DNA from: Clostridia bacterium
Lineage (GTDB): Bacteria > Bacillota > Clostridia > Oscillospirales > Acutalibacteraceae
Direction of reading: 5' to 3'
Length of the DNA: 64,000 nucleotides
Assembly: GCA_024404025.1 (NCBI GenBank)
Contig: JAKSQP010000003.1
Location: 95,338 to 159,337, forward strand
The notes under the pieces were generated by a model, which saw only the letters and a program-made list of their open reading frames with translations, ran no database searches and was not told the DNA's origin. How positions within the stretch are numbered: the first letter of the stretch is position 1; each line of letters opens with the position of its first letter. The position numbers and the translations under genes are program-made. Positions 8,320 through 15,843 of this stretch are shown piece by piece.

Positions 8320-8850
8320 ATGAAAACTTATAAAATAAATATAGGCGAAATCCGGAATTATGTTGATGAGCTTTGTGCAGGAGATATGGTTTATCTGAGC
8401 GGAACGGCTTATACATCCCGTGATGCGGCCCACAAGAGAATATTTGAGCTAATTGATAAGGGAGAGAAGCTTCCTTATGATATTGACGGCGCCTGCATCT
8501 ATTTTGCGGGCCCGACTCCGGCTCCGGAAGGGCTTGCCATCGGAAGCTGCGGGCCGACAACCTCAAGCAGAATGGATGTTTATTCGCCCCGTCTTCTTGA
8601 TCTCGGACTTTCGGCAATGATAGGCAAGGGCGGCAGAAGCAATGCGGTCTGCGAAGCGATAGTGAGAAATAAAGGGATTTATTTTTGTGCAGTCGGCGGA
8701 GCGGGTGCGCTTTGCTCAAAGCATATTACCTCATGTGAAGAAATTGCTTTTCACGATCTCGGATGCGAAAGCGTTAAAAGGCTGGAGCTGACTGATTTTC
8801 CCGTCTTTGTCGGAATAGATGCTCACGGCGGAACATTATTTAAGGCATAA
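8320..8850 (+). CDS. Fumarate hydratase/tartrate dehydratase class I, beta-subunit (C-terminal domain) protein
   Basis: Class I fumarases and L-tartrate dehydratases use an iron-sulfur alpha subunit and a beta subunit (TtdB/FumB type). This 176-residue protein is the beta type: YLSGTAYTSRDAAHKRI, a GPTPAPEG segment, SCGPTTSSRMD at about 68-78 and MIGKGG. Upstream in-frame codons could extend it to 8209, but those overlap the coiled-coil gene and read as low-complexity shadow. ATG 8320 begins the conserved domain and lies 4 bp after the previous stop, which suggests coupling. No alpha subunit is adjacent or elsewhere in the window, which is unusual. Fumarase, tartrate dehydratase or another hydratase are all possible. 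Confidence 0.85.
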   Translation: MKTYKINIGEIRNYVDELCAGDMVYLSGTAYTSRDAAHKRIFELIDKGEKLPYDIDGACIYFAGPTPAPEGLAIGSCGPTTSSRMDVYSPRLLDLGLSAMIGKGGRSNAVCEAIVRNKGIYFCAVGGAGALCSKHITSCEEIAFHDLGCESVKRLELTDFPVFVGIDAHGGTLFKA

Positions 8851-8890
8851 AAAAGATGGTTTAAGGTTTGCCCTTAAACCATCTTTTATT
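8851..8890. terminator. Bidirectional terminator between convergent genes
   Basis: A perfect 16-bp stem (arms 8851-8866 and 8872-8887, centred on GATGGTTTAAGG and its complement) has A-rich and T-rich flanks on either side. It lies between the convergent fumarase beta-type and mraY-like genes and can serve both strands. Confidence 0.85.
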
Positions 8891-9854
8891 ATTTTACAAT
8901 TGCAAGCGTTATTGCGGAAATAATTGCCTGAATCATTCCGAATCTGAAAATGACCTGTGTGTTTGACCATCCCTTGTTCTTTCTGAAGTGGTCGTGAAGC
9001 GGAGTGCGGATTTTCTTAAGAGGATTGATTTTTATAAATCTGATAGTAACGATTTTGATTATTCCGAGAAGTCCGTCAAGGCAGAGCATAAAGCAGAGAG
9101 GAATAACAAGAAGCATATTTCCCGTGCGGAAAATCACAATGCTCATAAATACGCCGATCGCTCTTGAGCCTGCGTCGCCCATCATCATTGTGCTTGGCTC
9201 GGCATTCTTCCAAAGATAAGGAATAAGCGAAAGAACAAGAAGAGCGATGAGGCATATCGTTTCGTTTGAACTTGCCGTGAAATAAATAACTGCGGCGATT
9301 GAAAGAAGCGAAACAATGCTTAAGCTTCCGCAGAATCCGTCAATTCCGTCGGAGCAGTTGACTGCGTTGATAAGCGCCCAGACAACAAGAGCGGCAATGA
9401 TTCCGAAAACTATTTTAGGAAGAGTTAAGCTCAGTCCGAAAAAGCTCATGCTTAAAAGTTCGGGATTGAAAATAACGAATGTTGCAGCTGTGACAGCGGA
9501 AATAACAAGGTCAATTATGCCCTTGAGATATTCGCCCCAGGGCTTTTCGGAACGGTCATCAAGATAACCGGAAAGCATTTCAAGGAATATCATAAGATAA
9601 TAGATTGCATATTCTGCGGTCACGGGAACGAAAAGCAAAGCGCATATAATGAACGAGAATATAAAAAGAATTCCGGCGCCTCTCATTTTGCCTGCGGATT
9701 TCATTCCGTTAACGGCATATTCTCTGCCGTGGTCTTTTGGAAGCTTGTTTTTGAATATTGCAATGAAGGCTGCGCAAAGAAGGGGAGCTGCGACCAGCAT
9801 TGCAGAATAATAAATTTTTACAGATTCAAAAGAATTAAGAAAACTGAAAAGCAT
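8889..9854 (-). CDS. mraY: MraY-family phospho-N-acetylmuramoyl-pentapeptide transferase (glycosyltransferase family 4)
   Basis: MraY transfers phospho-MurNAc-pentapeptide to undecaprenyl phosphate, making lipid I. The 321-residue protein has about ten membrane segments and the family motifs. These are LPKDHGREYAVNGMKSAGKM near 38-57, the DDRSEK catalytic aspartates (D99, D100), NAVNCSDGIDG (about 163-173), MGDAGSRAIG (D227) and LHDHFRK (about 286-292). The last motif is normally LHHHFE; here the middle histidine is Asp288, so the triple-His motif is incomplete. It stands alone and reversed, away from the usual mur/dcw cluster. It may be a functional MraY or a paralogue such as a WecA/TagO-type enzyme, but the C-terminal motif favours MraY. 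The ribosome site is CGGAGG. Confidence 0.8.
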   Translation of the reverse strand: MLFSFLNSFESVKIYYSAMLVAAPLLCAAFIAIFKNKLPKDHGREYAVNGMKSAGKMRGAGILFIFSFIICALLFVPVTAEYAIYYLMIFLEMLSGYLDDRSEKPWGEYLKGIIDLVISAVTAATFVIFNPELLSMSFFGLSLTLPKIVFGIIAALVVWALINAVNCSDGIDGFCGSLSIVSLLSIAAVIYFTASSNETICLIALLVLSLIPYLWKNAEPSTMMMGDAGSRAIGVFMSIVIFRTGNMLLVIPLCFMLCLDGLLGIIKIVTIRFIKINPLKKIRTPLHDHFRKNKGWSNTQVIFRFGMIQAIISAITLAIVK

Positions 9855-9871
9855 GATTTTTCCTCCGTTGT

Positions 9872-9912
9872 TTTGTCCGGAAAAATGGACTTGAACTGAA
9901 TATGGTTTTTGC
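9872..9912. repeat. Short sequence matching one end of the 12.6-kb palindromic element
   Basis: This stretch shares a GAACT-x-AATATGGTTTT-like core (19 of 23 positions) and the preceding TTTG...AAAA half-palindrome with the left end of the inverted-repeat element at 12577. Both copies lie just upstream of a reverse-strand start codon. It may be a solo or decayed end of the same element family, or a shared regulatory sequence. Confidence 0.35.
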
Positions 9913-10019
9913 TATATATGAAGAATACCATAAATCATCCGATTTTTCAACTGTAATTTGTCAAAAGAAGTGTGGACAAACAAAATATAATGTTATAAAA
10001 TATATCAGAGGTGAAACAA

Positions 10020-10883
10020 ATGAGAGTTCTTTCAATCGGTGAGATCATTTTTGATATTTACGGGGATTCTGCCGTTATCGGCGGCGCTCCGCTGAATTTC
10101 TGCGCTCATTGTGCTCTTCTCGGCGCTGAAAGTGCATTGATTTCAGCTGTCGGAAATGACGGTTATTCCGAAAAAGCAATTGAAAAATTGAAAAAATTCG
10201 GAGTTGATACCTCGTTTGTTAAAAGATCTGTTTTACCTACGGGAAAATGTATTGTTACAATGGATGAAAACGCCGTGCCCTGTTATGATGTTATCAGACC
10301 TGCCGCCTATGACGATATTATACTGAACGAAGAAGATATTAAAGAAATCAGAAAATTTTCTGCGGATGTTTTTGCCTTCGGAACGCTGATTCAAAGGGAA
10401 AATAATTCAGAAAATGCATTGCGAAAAATTCTTTCCGAATGCAGTTTCAAAGATATTTTCTGCGATGTCAATCTGCGCAATGGATGCTATAATGAAGCAT
10501 CCTGCCGTCTGTGCCTTGAAAATGCAACAATTCTGAAGCTGAGCGATGAAGAAGAGCCTATGCTCGCTTCATTCGGATTTTATGAAAGAAAATCAACCGT
10601 TGAGGAAACCGTTAAGGCAATTTCGGAAAAATTCCCGAATTTAAAGCTGAAACTTTTTACTATGGGCGAAAACGGCTCGATGGTTTATGAAAAGAAAAAT
10701 GATAAATTTTATTGTTTTGATGCAGTCAGGGTCAATGCGGTTTCAACAGTCGGTGCAGGGGACAGCTATTCTGCCGCTTTTCTTTGCGAATATCTTAAAA
10801 GCGGAGATGTTGAAAAATCGGGTATTGCGGGAACAAAATTGAGCGCTGAAGTCGTTTCGGTCAAGGAGGCCGTACCTATATAA
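10020..10883 (+). CDS. PfkB-family carbohydrate kinase (fructokinase-like)
   Basis: This is a ribokinase-fold kinase that phosphorylates a sugar with ATP in the cytosol. Of its 287 residues, the N-terminal substrate-binding motif GGAPLNFCAHCALLGA (about 21-36) and the C-terminal ATP/catalytic motif STVGAGDSYSAAF (catalytic D248) are clear. The GGAPxN motif is typical of fructokinases, so fructose is the likeliest substrate. ATG 10020 is preferred to the GTG at 10011 because AGAGGTG overlaps that GTG. A possible promoter with TGGACA at 9973 and an extended TGTTATAAA -10 at 9991-9999 is very close to the gene and uncertain. The gene is monocistronic, with tRNA-Arg downstream. Confidence 0.85.
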   Translation: MRVLSIGEIIFDIYGDSAVIGGAPLNFCAHCALLGAESALISAVGNDGYSEKAIEKLKKFGVDTSFVKRSVLPTGKCIVTMDENAVPCYDVIRPAAYDDIILNEEDIKEIRKFSADVFAFGTLIQRENNSENALRKILSECSFKDIFCDVNLRNGCYNEASCRLCLENATILKLSDEEEPMLASFGFYERKSTVEETVKAISEKFPNLKLKLFTMGENGSMVYEKKNDKFYCFDAVRVNAVSTVGAGDSYSAAFLCEYLKSGDVEKSGIAGTKLSAEVVSVKEAVPI

Positions 10884-10923
10884 AAAAATATTTTCAAATA
10901 TTTATATTTTTTTGATTTTTCTC

Positions 10924-10952
10924 TTGATTTTTGCGAAAAGATGTGTTAATAT
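10924..10952 (+). promoter_or_regulatory. Predicted promoter of tRNA-Arg
   Basis: TTGATT (10924-10929), a 17-base spacer and TAATAT (10947-10952) with an upstream TGT extended -10. The expected transcript start is about 23 bases before the mature tRNA. Confidence 0.65.
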
Positions 10953-10981
10953 ACTTTGGCAATCAGAACTTGATTGTATTT

Positions 10982-11058
10982 GCGCTGCTAGCTCAGCTGG
11001 ATAGAGTGTTTGGCTACGAACCAAAAGGTCAGGGGTTCGAGTCCCTTGCAGCGCGCCA
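10982..11058 (+). tRNA. tRNA-Arg (anticodon ACG), CCA encoded
   Basis: A 77-base cloverleaf including the CCA end. The acceptor stem GCGCTGC (10982-10988) pairs perfectly with GCAGCGC (11048-11054). The D arm begins GCTC at 10991. The anticodon stem TTTGG/CCAAA (11009-11013 and 11021-11025) encloses CTACGAA with anticodon ACG at 11016-11018. The T arm is 11031-11047 with a TTCGAGT loop. GCCA at 11055-11058 gives the discriminator base and CCA. The first anticodon A is expected to become inosine and read CGU/CGC/CGA. A hairpin terminator follows. Confidence 0.95.
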
Positions 11059-11060
11059 AA

Positions 11061-11097
11061 TTCAGAGCCACTCTTCTGAGTGGCTCTGAATCTTTAT
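11061..11097 (+). terminator. Terminator of the tRNA-Arg transcript
   Basis: A perfect 13-bp stem (TTCAGAGCCACTC and complement, 11061-11090) with a TTCT loop, followed by TCTTTATGTT. It starts 2 bases after the tRNA CCA. Confidence 0.75.
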
Positions 11098-11103
11098 GTT
11101 CCG

Positions 11104-11115
11104 AAGGGACTCGAA
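11104..11115. repeat. Inverted 12-bp copy of the tRNA-Arg T-arm
   Basis: AAGGGACTCGAA is the exact reverse complement of the T-loop/T-stem segment 11036-11047 of the adjacent tRNA. It could be a relic of recombination or integration at the tRNA 3' end. A 12-base match near the tRNA could also be fortuitous. Confidence 0.4.
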
Positions 11116-11130
11116 GGATGAGCGCCATCA

Positions 11131-11162
11131 AAAAGCCCATCACCAAACGGTGACGGGCTTTT
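11131..11162 (-). terminator. Terminator after the first secreted PHP gene (reverse strand)
   Basis: The stem AAAAGCCC-A-TCACC (11131-11144) pairs with GGTGA-C-GGGCTTTT (11149-11162) around an AAAC loop, with one internal A-C mismatch. It lies 14 bases past the reverse-strand stop at 11177 and is nearly symmetric, so it may also act on the plus strand. Confidence 0.75.
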
Positions 11163-11176
11163 GATATTGAAATTCA

Positions 11177-12547
11177 TCAAAAAATCTTTCTGTAAAGCTC
11201 CTGAAAAACAACATAGATTCTCATGCTTGAGAGGATGTGAACGAGCTTGTCAAGGAATTTCTGCATATCCGTGCGGTTATCTTCAATAATGAAGCGGGCC
11301 ATATTTCCGTCATCGCAGGTGAACGGCTGGGAGAAGCATATTCCGCCTTCGCCGATAAGTTGGAAGCGAACATAGCAGGTTATATCGTCGCTGTGTTCTC
11401 TGAGCTTGATTTCGGAAATGATTTTTCCGCCTTCATTTACGGTTGCTTCTTCAAGAATCTTTTCATTGGCGATCCATTGAATCTTATCCGCATTTTCGGC
11501 TGTAACGGTTATGGTATCATTTTCATCGTCAACGGTAATTCCGGTAACACGGGGAAGCGGACCTTCGCCGACAAAATCATCGGGCATTTCTTTTCTTGCT
11601 CTGCGGCCGACAACAAAGAAATTGCCGTTTTTCATTGTTTTTTTAACATTTTCGATGCTGTATTCGGGGAGAATGAAATCCATATATGAGGTGTCGATAT
11701 CAGAAAGCTTGTGAGCGTCGCTGTTGCCGAATCCCCAAACCGTTCTTTCGCCACGGGGAATAACATACTGAAGCACCTGATCCCAAAGAATGCGGTCAGA
11801 TGATGTAACGGAATCAACACGGTTGAGTATTTCCATTCCAAGGCACGAGTTATAGCTGTTGAAAATATTACCGAAATAACGGACATTTTTTATATCCCTT
11901 GCTTTTTCGGGGTGCTTTGCGGAGCCGAGCCAGTCGCCGGGATGATTGATAACCGAAATTCCTCCGGCTTTTTCAACATTCTTAACGGCATATTCATATC
12001 CGTTTTCAAATCCTATGTCGCCCTGACCGAAATCGCAGAAATAACCGTTGACATGGCTTTTTGTCATTGTTACCATATTAAGCTCAATGGCCGAAGGAAC
12101 GCAGTTAAGGCCTCTGCCTCCCGTTCTGCCCGATGCTTCGGGAAAAGCGTAGGTTCCGCCGGTTATTGCGTTGAATTCATCATCGGTAAGCGTTGTTACT
12201 TTTCTGCCTGCGATATACTGATAAAGATAAAGCGGAGGCTGATTTGGCTTTTCGTTCCAGTTCTTTCCGATAACTCCGTGGTCTGCAAAAGCAAGAATAT
12301 CAAAGCCGTTGTCGTAATAGCCCTTTATCATAACAGCGTAATCCTCTGATGCGTCGCTTATGGTTGAATGAGTATGAAGATTTGTTTTATAGTGATTTGA
12401 AGGGTCTGAAAGAAGCTGTTCAACATCCTTGTAGGGGTTGCTGATTTTGTAATCAACTGTGCTGACTGCAAAAGCGGGGAGAGATGAGCCTGCAATTAAC
12501 AGAATGCCGAGAAAAAGAGAAAGTGATTTTTTAAACATTTTTTTCAT
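11177..12547 (-). CDS. Secreted PHP-domain phosphoesterase-like protein (paralogue 1)
   Basis: This 456-residue exported protein has a signal peptide (MKKMFKKSLSLFLGILLIAG, cleavage expected after PAFA near residue 27). A PHP metal-dependent phosphoesterase domain follows: LHTHST (H58, H60), FADHG (D89, H90), INHPGDW and NSDAH. All four metal motifs are intact. The C-terminal third looks like a beta-sandwich (TGITVDDENDTITV), followed by a hydrophobic amphipathic tail with FLDKLV at 431-436. ATG 12547 has ACGGAGG upstream; upstream codons read as non-coding repeat. It is paralogous to the genes at 15844 and 17362, sharing the NPYxDV segment before the PHP domain. The substrate is unknown; phosphoesters or nucleic acid fragments outside the cell are possible. 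Confidence 0.8.
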   Translation of the reverse strand: MKKMFKKSLSLFLGILLIAGSSLPAFAVSTVDYKISNPYKDVEQLLSDPSNHYKTNLHTHSTISDASEDYAVMIKGYYDNGFDILAFADHGVIGKNWNEKPNQPPLYLYQYIAGRKVTTLTDDEFNAITGGTYAFPEASGRTGGRGLNCVPSAIELNMVTMTKSHVNGYFCDFGQGDIGFENGYEYAVKNVEKAGGISVINHPGDWLGSAKHPEKARDIKNVRYFGNIFNSYNSCLGMEILNRVDSVTSSDRILWDQVLQYVIPRGERTVWGFGNSDAHKLSDIDTSYMDFILPEYSIENVKKTMKNGNFFVVGRRARKEMPDDFVGEGPLPRVTGITVDDENDTITVTAENADKIQWIANEKILEEATVNEGGKIISEIKLREHSDDITCYVRFQLIGEGGICFSQPFTCDDGNMARFIIEDNRTDMQKFLDKLVHILSSMRIYVVFQELYRKIF

Positions 12548-12576
12548 ATTGCTGCCTCCGTAAATATTTTTTTGCC

Positions 12577-12856
12577 TAGGCAAAAGGGAGTCGAACTCAA
12601 TATGGTTTTGGCGACACCTTTTTGCCGATATTTTGTTAAAAATGCTCGGAATACACAAAGTATTCCTGCGCTTTTCGCCTCATCTCGGCAGAAAATCTGT
12701 CTGCCAAAACTGCGAAGCACCTTAAAATGTTGAAATTTGCGTGCAGTCCGGTGTTTCTTCGACGAAGACATACTCCCGTATTTCAAGGAGAAAAACGCCG
12801 GAATGTGCGTGAAGTTCGCTTTTTAAGGCATATAGGGTTCGAATCTCTTTTGCCTA
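12577..12856. repeat. 280-bp non-coding element with 26-bp terminal inverted repeats (MITE-like)
   Basis: The arms 12577-12602 and 12831-12856 match as inverted repeats at 22 of 26 positions. Each contains a tRNA T-arm-like TTCGA core. The left end includes the perfect palindrome TTTTGCCTAGGCAAAA overlapping the arm. Inside lies AATACACAAAGTATT (12650-12664), a small hairpin that recurs at 18775. No believable gene is present: the reverse-strand open frame across it has no ribosome site and runs out of the element. The element fills most of the 435-base gap (12548-12982) between divergent secreted-protein genes. The rest of that gap holds a possible promoter (TTGACT at 12923) for the SGNH gene. 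Confidence 0.6.
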
Positions 12857-12982
12857 TCCCATTTTATCACAGCGTTTCCGATTTATCAACGGTTTAAAAA
12901 AGATGAAAAAAAATAAAATTTGTTGACTTATTTTTTATATTATGTAAAAATATATATATTAAATTCCGGAAGAGGTATGGAT

Positions 12983-13816
12983 ATGAAAAAAGCGGTTTCC
13001 GTTGTTCTTTCAGCTTTGATAATCGTTCTTTCTTTTTCTGTTGTTTCGTACGCCGATGAAGAAAAGCTGAATTATGTTGTGCTCGGCGATTCAATTGCGC
13101 TTGGTTTCGGTATTTATAATAATGACAAAGCCTGCTATGGCAGAATCGTTGCAAACACAAACGGATATAATTATTCAAATTATGCCGTCAACGGATGGAG
13201 AACGATGGATCTCAAGGAGCAGATAAAGCAGGAAGAAGTCAGAAATGATATAGAAAAAGCGGATATCATTAGCCTTTCCATCGGCGGAAACGATTATCTT
13301 CAGCAGAATCTGCCCGTGCTTTTTGTTGATGTTGTGACAAAGGAATTTCATTATATCGACGATATTGAAGAGATTTTCAGAGAGAATTTTTCAGAGATCA
13401 TTTCAACGATAAGGGAATATAATCCCGATGCAATGATTCTTGTTCAGACACTTTATAATCCGAGATTTGATCTTTTAAGAGGTTTTTACGGCATTGCGGT
13501 TGAAAGAATCAACAGAAGCATTTACGCTTATATTGACGAAAATCCGGGTGAGTTTGAAATAGTAGATGTTTATTCGGTGTTTACCGCAGATCATCCTGAA
13601 TATATCGCCTTTGATACCGTTCATCCGAGCGCAGAGGGAAATTACAGACTTGCAAAGCTTGTTCTCGAAAAGCTCGCTGAACTCGGAATTGCGTGCGAAA
13701 ACGATATTGTTATCGAAACAAGAGGAATTGATCAAATTCCTTATCTTTCAACAGTTATCAAATTTTTCAGAGATCTTATTGCCGGCATTTTTGCTCTTGT
13801 TTCGGCGGGAGTATAG
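12983..13816 (+). CDS. Secreted SGNH/GDSL hydrolase
   Basis: This is an exported esterase or lipase of the SGNH superfamily, 277 residues. A signal peptide (MKKAVSVVLSALIIVLSFSV) ends near VSYA, residue 24. The family blocks are all visible: GDSIA with catalytic S37, the GGND block with N103, and DTVHPSAEG with D211 and H214. The C-terminal end after about residue 250 is a hydrophobic amphipathic tail with FFRDLI at 261-266. ATG 12983 is chosen because GAGG lies at good spacing; an ATG 6 bp earlier is too close to it. Only 29 bp separate it from the lipase, so the two are likely co-transcribed. Substrates could be acyl esters of lipids or O-acetylated glycans. Confidence 0.85.
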   Translation: MKKAVSVVLSALIIVLSFSVVSYADEEKLNYVVLGDSIALGFGIYNNDKACYGRIVANTNGYNYSNYAVNGWRTMDLKEQIKQEEVRNDIEKADIISLSIGGNDYLQQNLPVLFVDVVTKEFHYIDDIEEIFRENFSEIISTIREYNPDAMILVQTLYNPRFDLLRGFYGIAVERINRSIYAYIDENPGEFEIVDVYSVFTADHPEYIAFDTVHPSAEGNYRLAKLVLEKLAELGIACENDIVIETRGIDQIPYLSTVIKFFRDLIAGIFALVSAGV

Positions 13817-13845
13817 TTTTACTCATTCAATTAAGGAGGATATAT

Positions 13846-15741
13846 ATGAAAAAGTTGATTTCAGTTCTGCTCTGCGCTGCAATTATTATCGGCACGCTCG
13901 GCACAATGGCAATTGCATACGAAAAAGAAGATGTTTCGCCCTATCCCGTTGTTCTTGTTCCGGGATTCAGCGGCGCATGGCTTATGAACGGCGATGACCC
14001 TGAAACTGCTGAAAATGCATGGGCAGGCGCAGATTTCAGCGGACTTCTTCCGTCTGTTTTAGACCGTATTCTTGAAATAGGCACCGGTCTTGCAGTTATG
14101 AATTTTGATAATGCGCAGATGATAGGCAGAATCGTTGCCGAAGAAATCGAGAAAAACTGGCCTCTTATGCAGTGCAATCCCGACGGAACAAGCAAATATA
14201 ATGTTAAACCTTATTATACGGATGCGGCAGACACCAATACGAAGATTCTTGAAGAAAGAGATTTGGGATTCTGCGAGTACGAAAGAGAATATAACGATGT
14301 TCTCTGCGGCATAATCGGAGAAGAAAATGTTTATAATTTCGGCGTTGACTGGAGAATGGGCAGCGAATACTGCGCAACGAAGCTCAACGAATATATCAAA
14401 TCCGTTAAAGAATACAGCGGCAGCGAAAAGGTCAATGTTTTTGCCGTCAGCCAGGGAGGGCAGATAGCTTCAACTTATCTTGCTCTTTATGGCGAAAGCA
14501 TGGATGTTAACAATATTGTGCTTTCTTCTCCCGCAATCGGCGGTTCCGCTCTTGCTTCGGATCTTCTTTCAAGAAAGGTCAGCATCGACGAGCAGACGCT
14601 GATGATGCTTATTGAGCACGGAATGTATATGGAAGAAGATATCGAATGGCTTCTTCGTGCAAATGAGCTCGGCTTCCTTGATGATATTTTCAATGCAATG
14701 GTTCCGAATGTTGCCGATTCAATCGGTTATTGGCAGAGCATCTGGGATTTTGTTCCCATGCAGTTCTACGAAGACCTTAAAAAAGAATATCTCAATAAAC
14801 CCGAAAATGCTCCGATGGTTGAAAGCTCCGACAGATTCCATTATGAAATTCTGCCTACGATCAAGGAAAAATTCCGCCTTCTTCAATCACAGGGTATGAA
14901 TATCAATATTATCACCGGCTCCGGTGACAGAATGGTAAGCGGACTTGATGTTAATTCAGACGGAATTATTCCGACCTATTCGGCAACCGGCGCAACCTGT
15001 GCTCCTTTCGGAAAGCGTTTTTCGGATGGCTATAATCAGGTTGAGGAATGGGACGGCAAATATAAGGTTTCGCCCGATATGACAATTGATGCTTCAACCT
15101 GCTATCTGCCCGATAATACATGGTTTTCCGACCACAGCTATCACGCATGGAGCTGGTTCAGCGATTGCACAAAGGATCTTGCTCTCAAGCTTATGATAAC
15201 CGATGAAATCAAGGATGTTTATTCCGATCCGAAGTATCCGCAGTTCCTTTGGGCGGATAATCTTTCAAAGACAATTTCATTCAATCTCGTTTCGTCTGAA
15301 AACGGAATTATGAACGGCGATGTTGATTCGATCAAAGTCAGAAACGTGCTTGAAGAAAGCGATGTGAAAATCACCGCAGTTTATTGTAATGAACTGAAGC
15401 TTAAATTCGATGTCGGAAGCGGAGTTAAGCTTGCTCCCGGCGAAGAAGCGGTAATTCCGTTTGAGGGCGATATTCCGCAGACTTCAAAGCAGTGCATACA
15501 CATTTCGGTTTATTATAAGGCAGACACAATAACGCCGTTCAATTACTCAACAAGAGGATTTACGGTTATGAACGGAGAGGCAGCCGAGCCGCTTGAAAGG
15601 TCGGTCGATATTCCCGATCCGGGCATTCTCGGAAATTTAAGGATTCCTTTTGCTTCGCTTCTTCTTAAAAAACTCGGTCTTTATGAGCTTGTTTCGATGG
15701 CTCTGACAGTTCTTTATTGCAGAATAATAAATATATTCTGA
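13846..15741 (+). CDS. Secreted alpha/beta-hydrolase lipase (LCAT-like)
   Basis: This is a 631-residue exported protein with a signal peptide ending near MAIA (residue 24). The N-terminal half is an alpha/beta hydrolase reminiscent of lecithin:cholesterol acyltransferase-type lipases. It has VVLVPGFSGAW at about 35-45, a nucleophile elbow FAVSQGGQ with S202, and a late DHSYHAW segment that may supply the histidine. The elbow is AxSxG rather than the usual GxSxG. The last 130 residues form a beta-rich domain, then a hydrophobic tail (PFASLLLKKLGLYEL and onward). It follows the SGNH hydrolase by 29 bp with AAGGAGG before the ATG. An extracellular lipase or phospholipase acting with the SGNH enzyme is likely, but the substrate is unknown. 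Confidence 0.75.
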   Translation: MKKLISVLLCAAIIIGTLGTMAIAYEKEDVSPYPVVLVPGFSGAWLMNGDDPETAENAWAGADFSGLLPSVLDRILEIGTGLAVMNFDNAQMIGRIVAEEIEKNWPLMQCNPDGTSKYNVKPYYTDAADTNTKILEERDLGFCEYEREYNDVLCGIIGEENVYNFGVDWRMGSEYCATKLNEYIKSVKEYSGSEKVNVFAVSQGGQIASTYLALYGESMDVNNIVLSSPAIGGSALASDLLSRKVSIDEQTLMMLIEHGMYMEEDIEWLLRANELGFLDDIFNAMVPNVADSIGYWQSIWDFVPMQFYEDLKKEYLNKPENAPMVESSDRFHYEILPTIKEKFRLLQSQGMNINIITGSGDRMVSGLDVNSDGIIPTYSATGATCAPFGKRFSDGYNQVEEWDGKYKVSPDMTIDASTCYLPDNTWFSDHSYHAWSWFSDCTKDLALKLMITDEIKDVYSDPKYPQFLWADNLSKTISFNLVSSENGIMNGDVDSIKVRNVLEESDVKITAVYCNELKLKFDVGSGVKLAPGEEAVIPFEGDIPQTSKQCIHISVYYKADTITPFNYSTRGFTVMNGEAAEPLERSVDIPDPGILGNLRIPFASLLLKKLGLYELVSMALTVLYCRIINIF

Positions 15742-15787
15742 TTTTCGGGAACGGGAGTTTTACTTCCGTGCTTTTAATAAATGATCA

Positions 15788-15816
15788 TTGACGAAAACTA
15801 CATAAAGTGTTAATAT
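15788..15816 (+). promoter_or_regulatory. Predicted promoter of the second secreted PHP gene
   Basis: TTGACG (15788-15793), 17-base spacer, TAATAT (15811-15816) preceded by TGT (extended -10). It starts a transcript of about 3 kb covering both downstream PHP paralogues. Confidence 0.65.
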
Positions 15817-15843
15817 TTTATCTTGATCTGAAGGAGTTTTTTT

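Noticed and set aside
8009..8719. 236-codon reverse frame across the coiled-coil and fumarase-like genes
   Set aside because: Both genes on the plus strand are well supported and the reverse frame has a low-complexity Ser-rich composition.
12544..12786. 80-codon reverse frame inside the 280-bp inverted-repeat element
   Set aside because: No ribosome site, and it reads through the palindromic end; more likely non-coding repeat that may be annotated as a hypothetical protein elsewhere.
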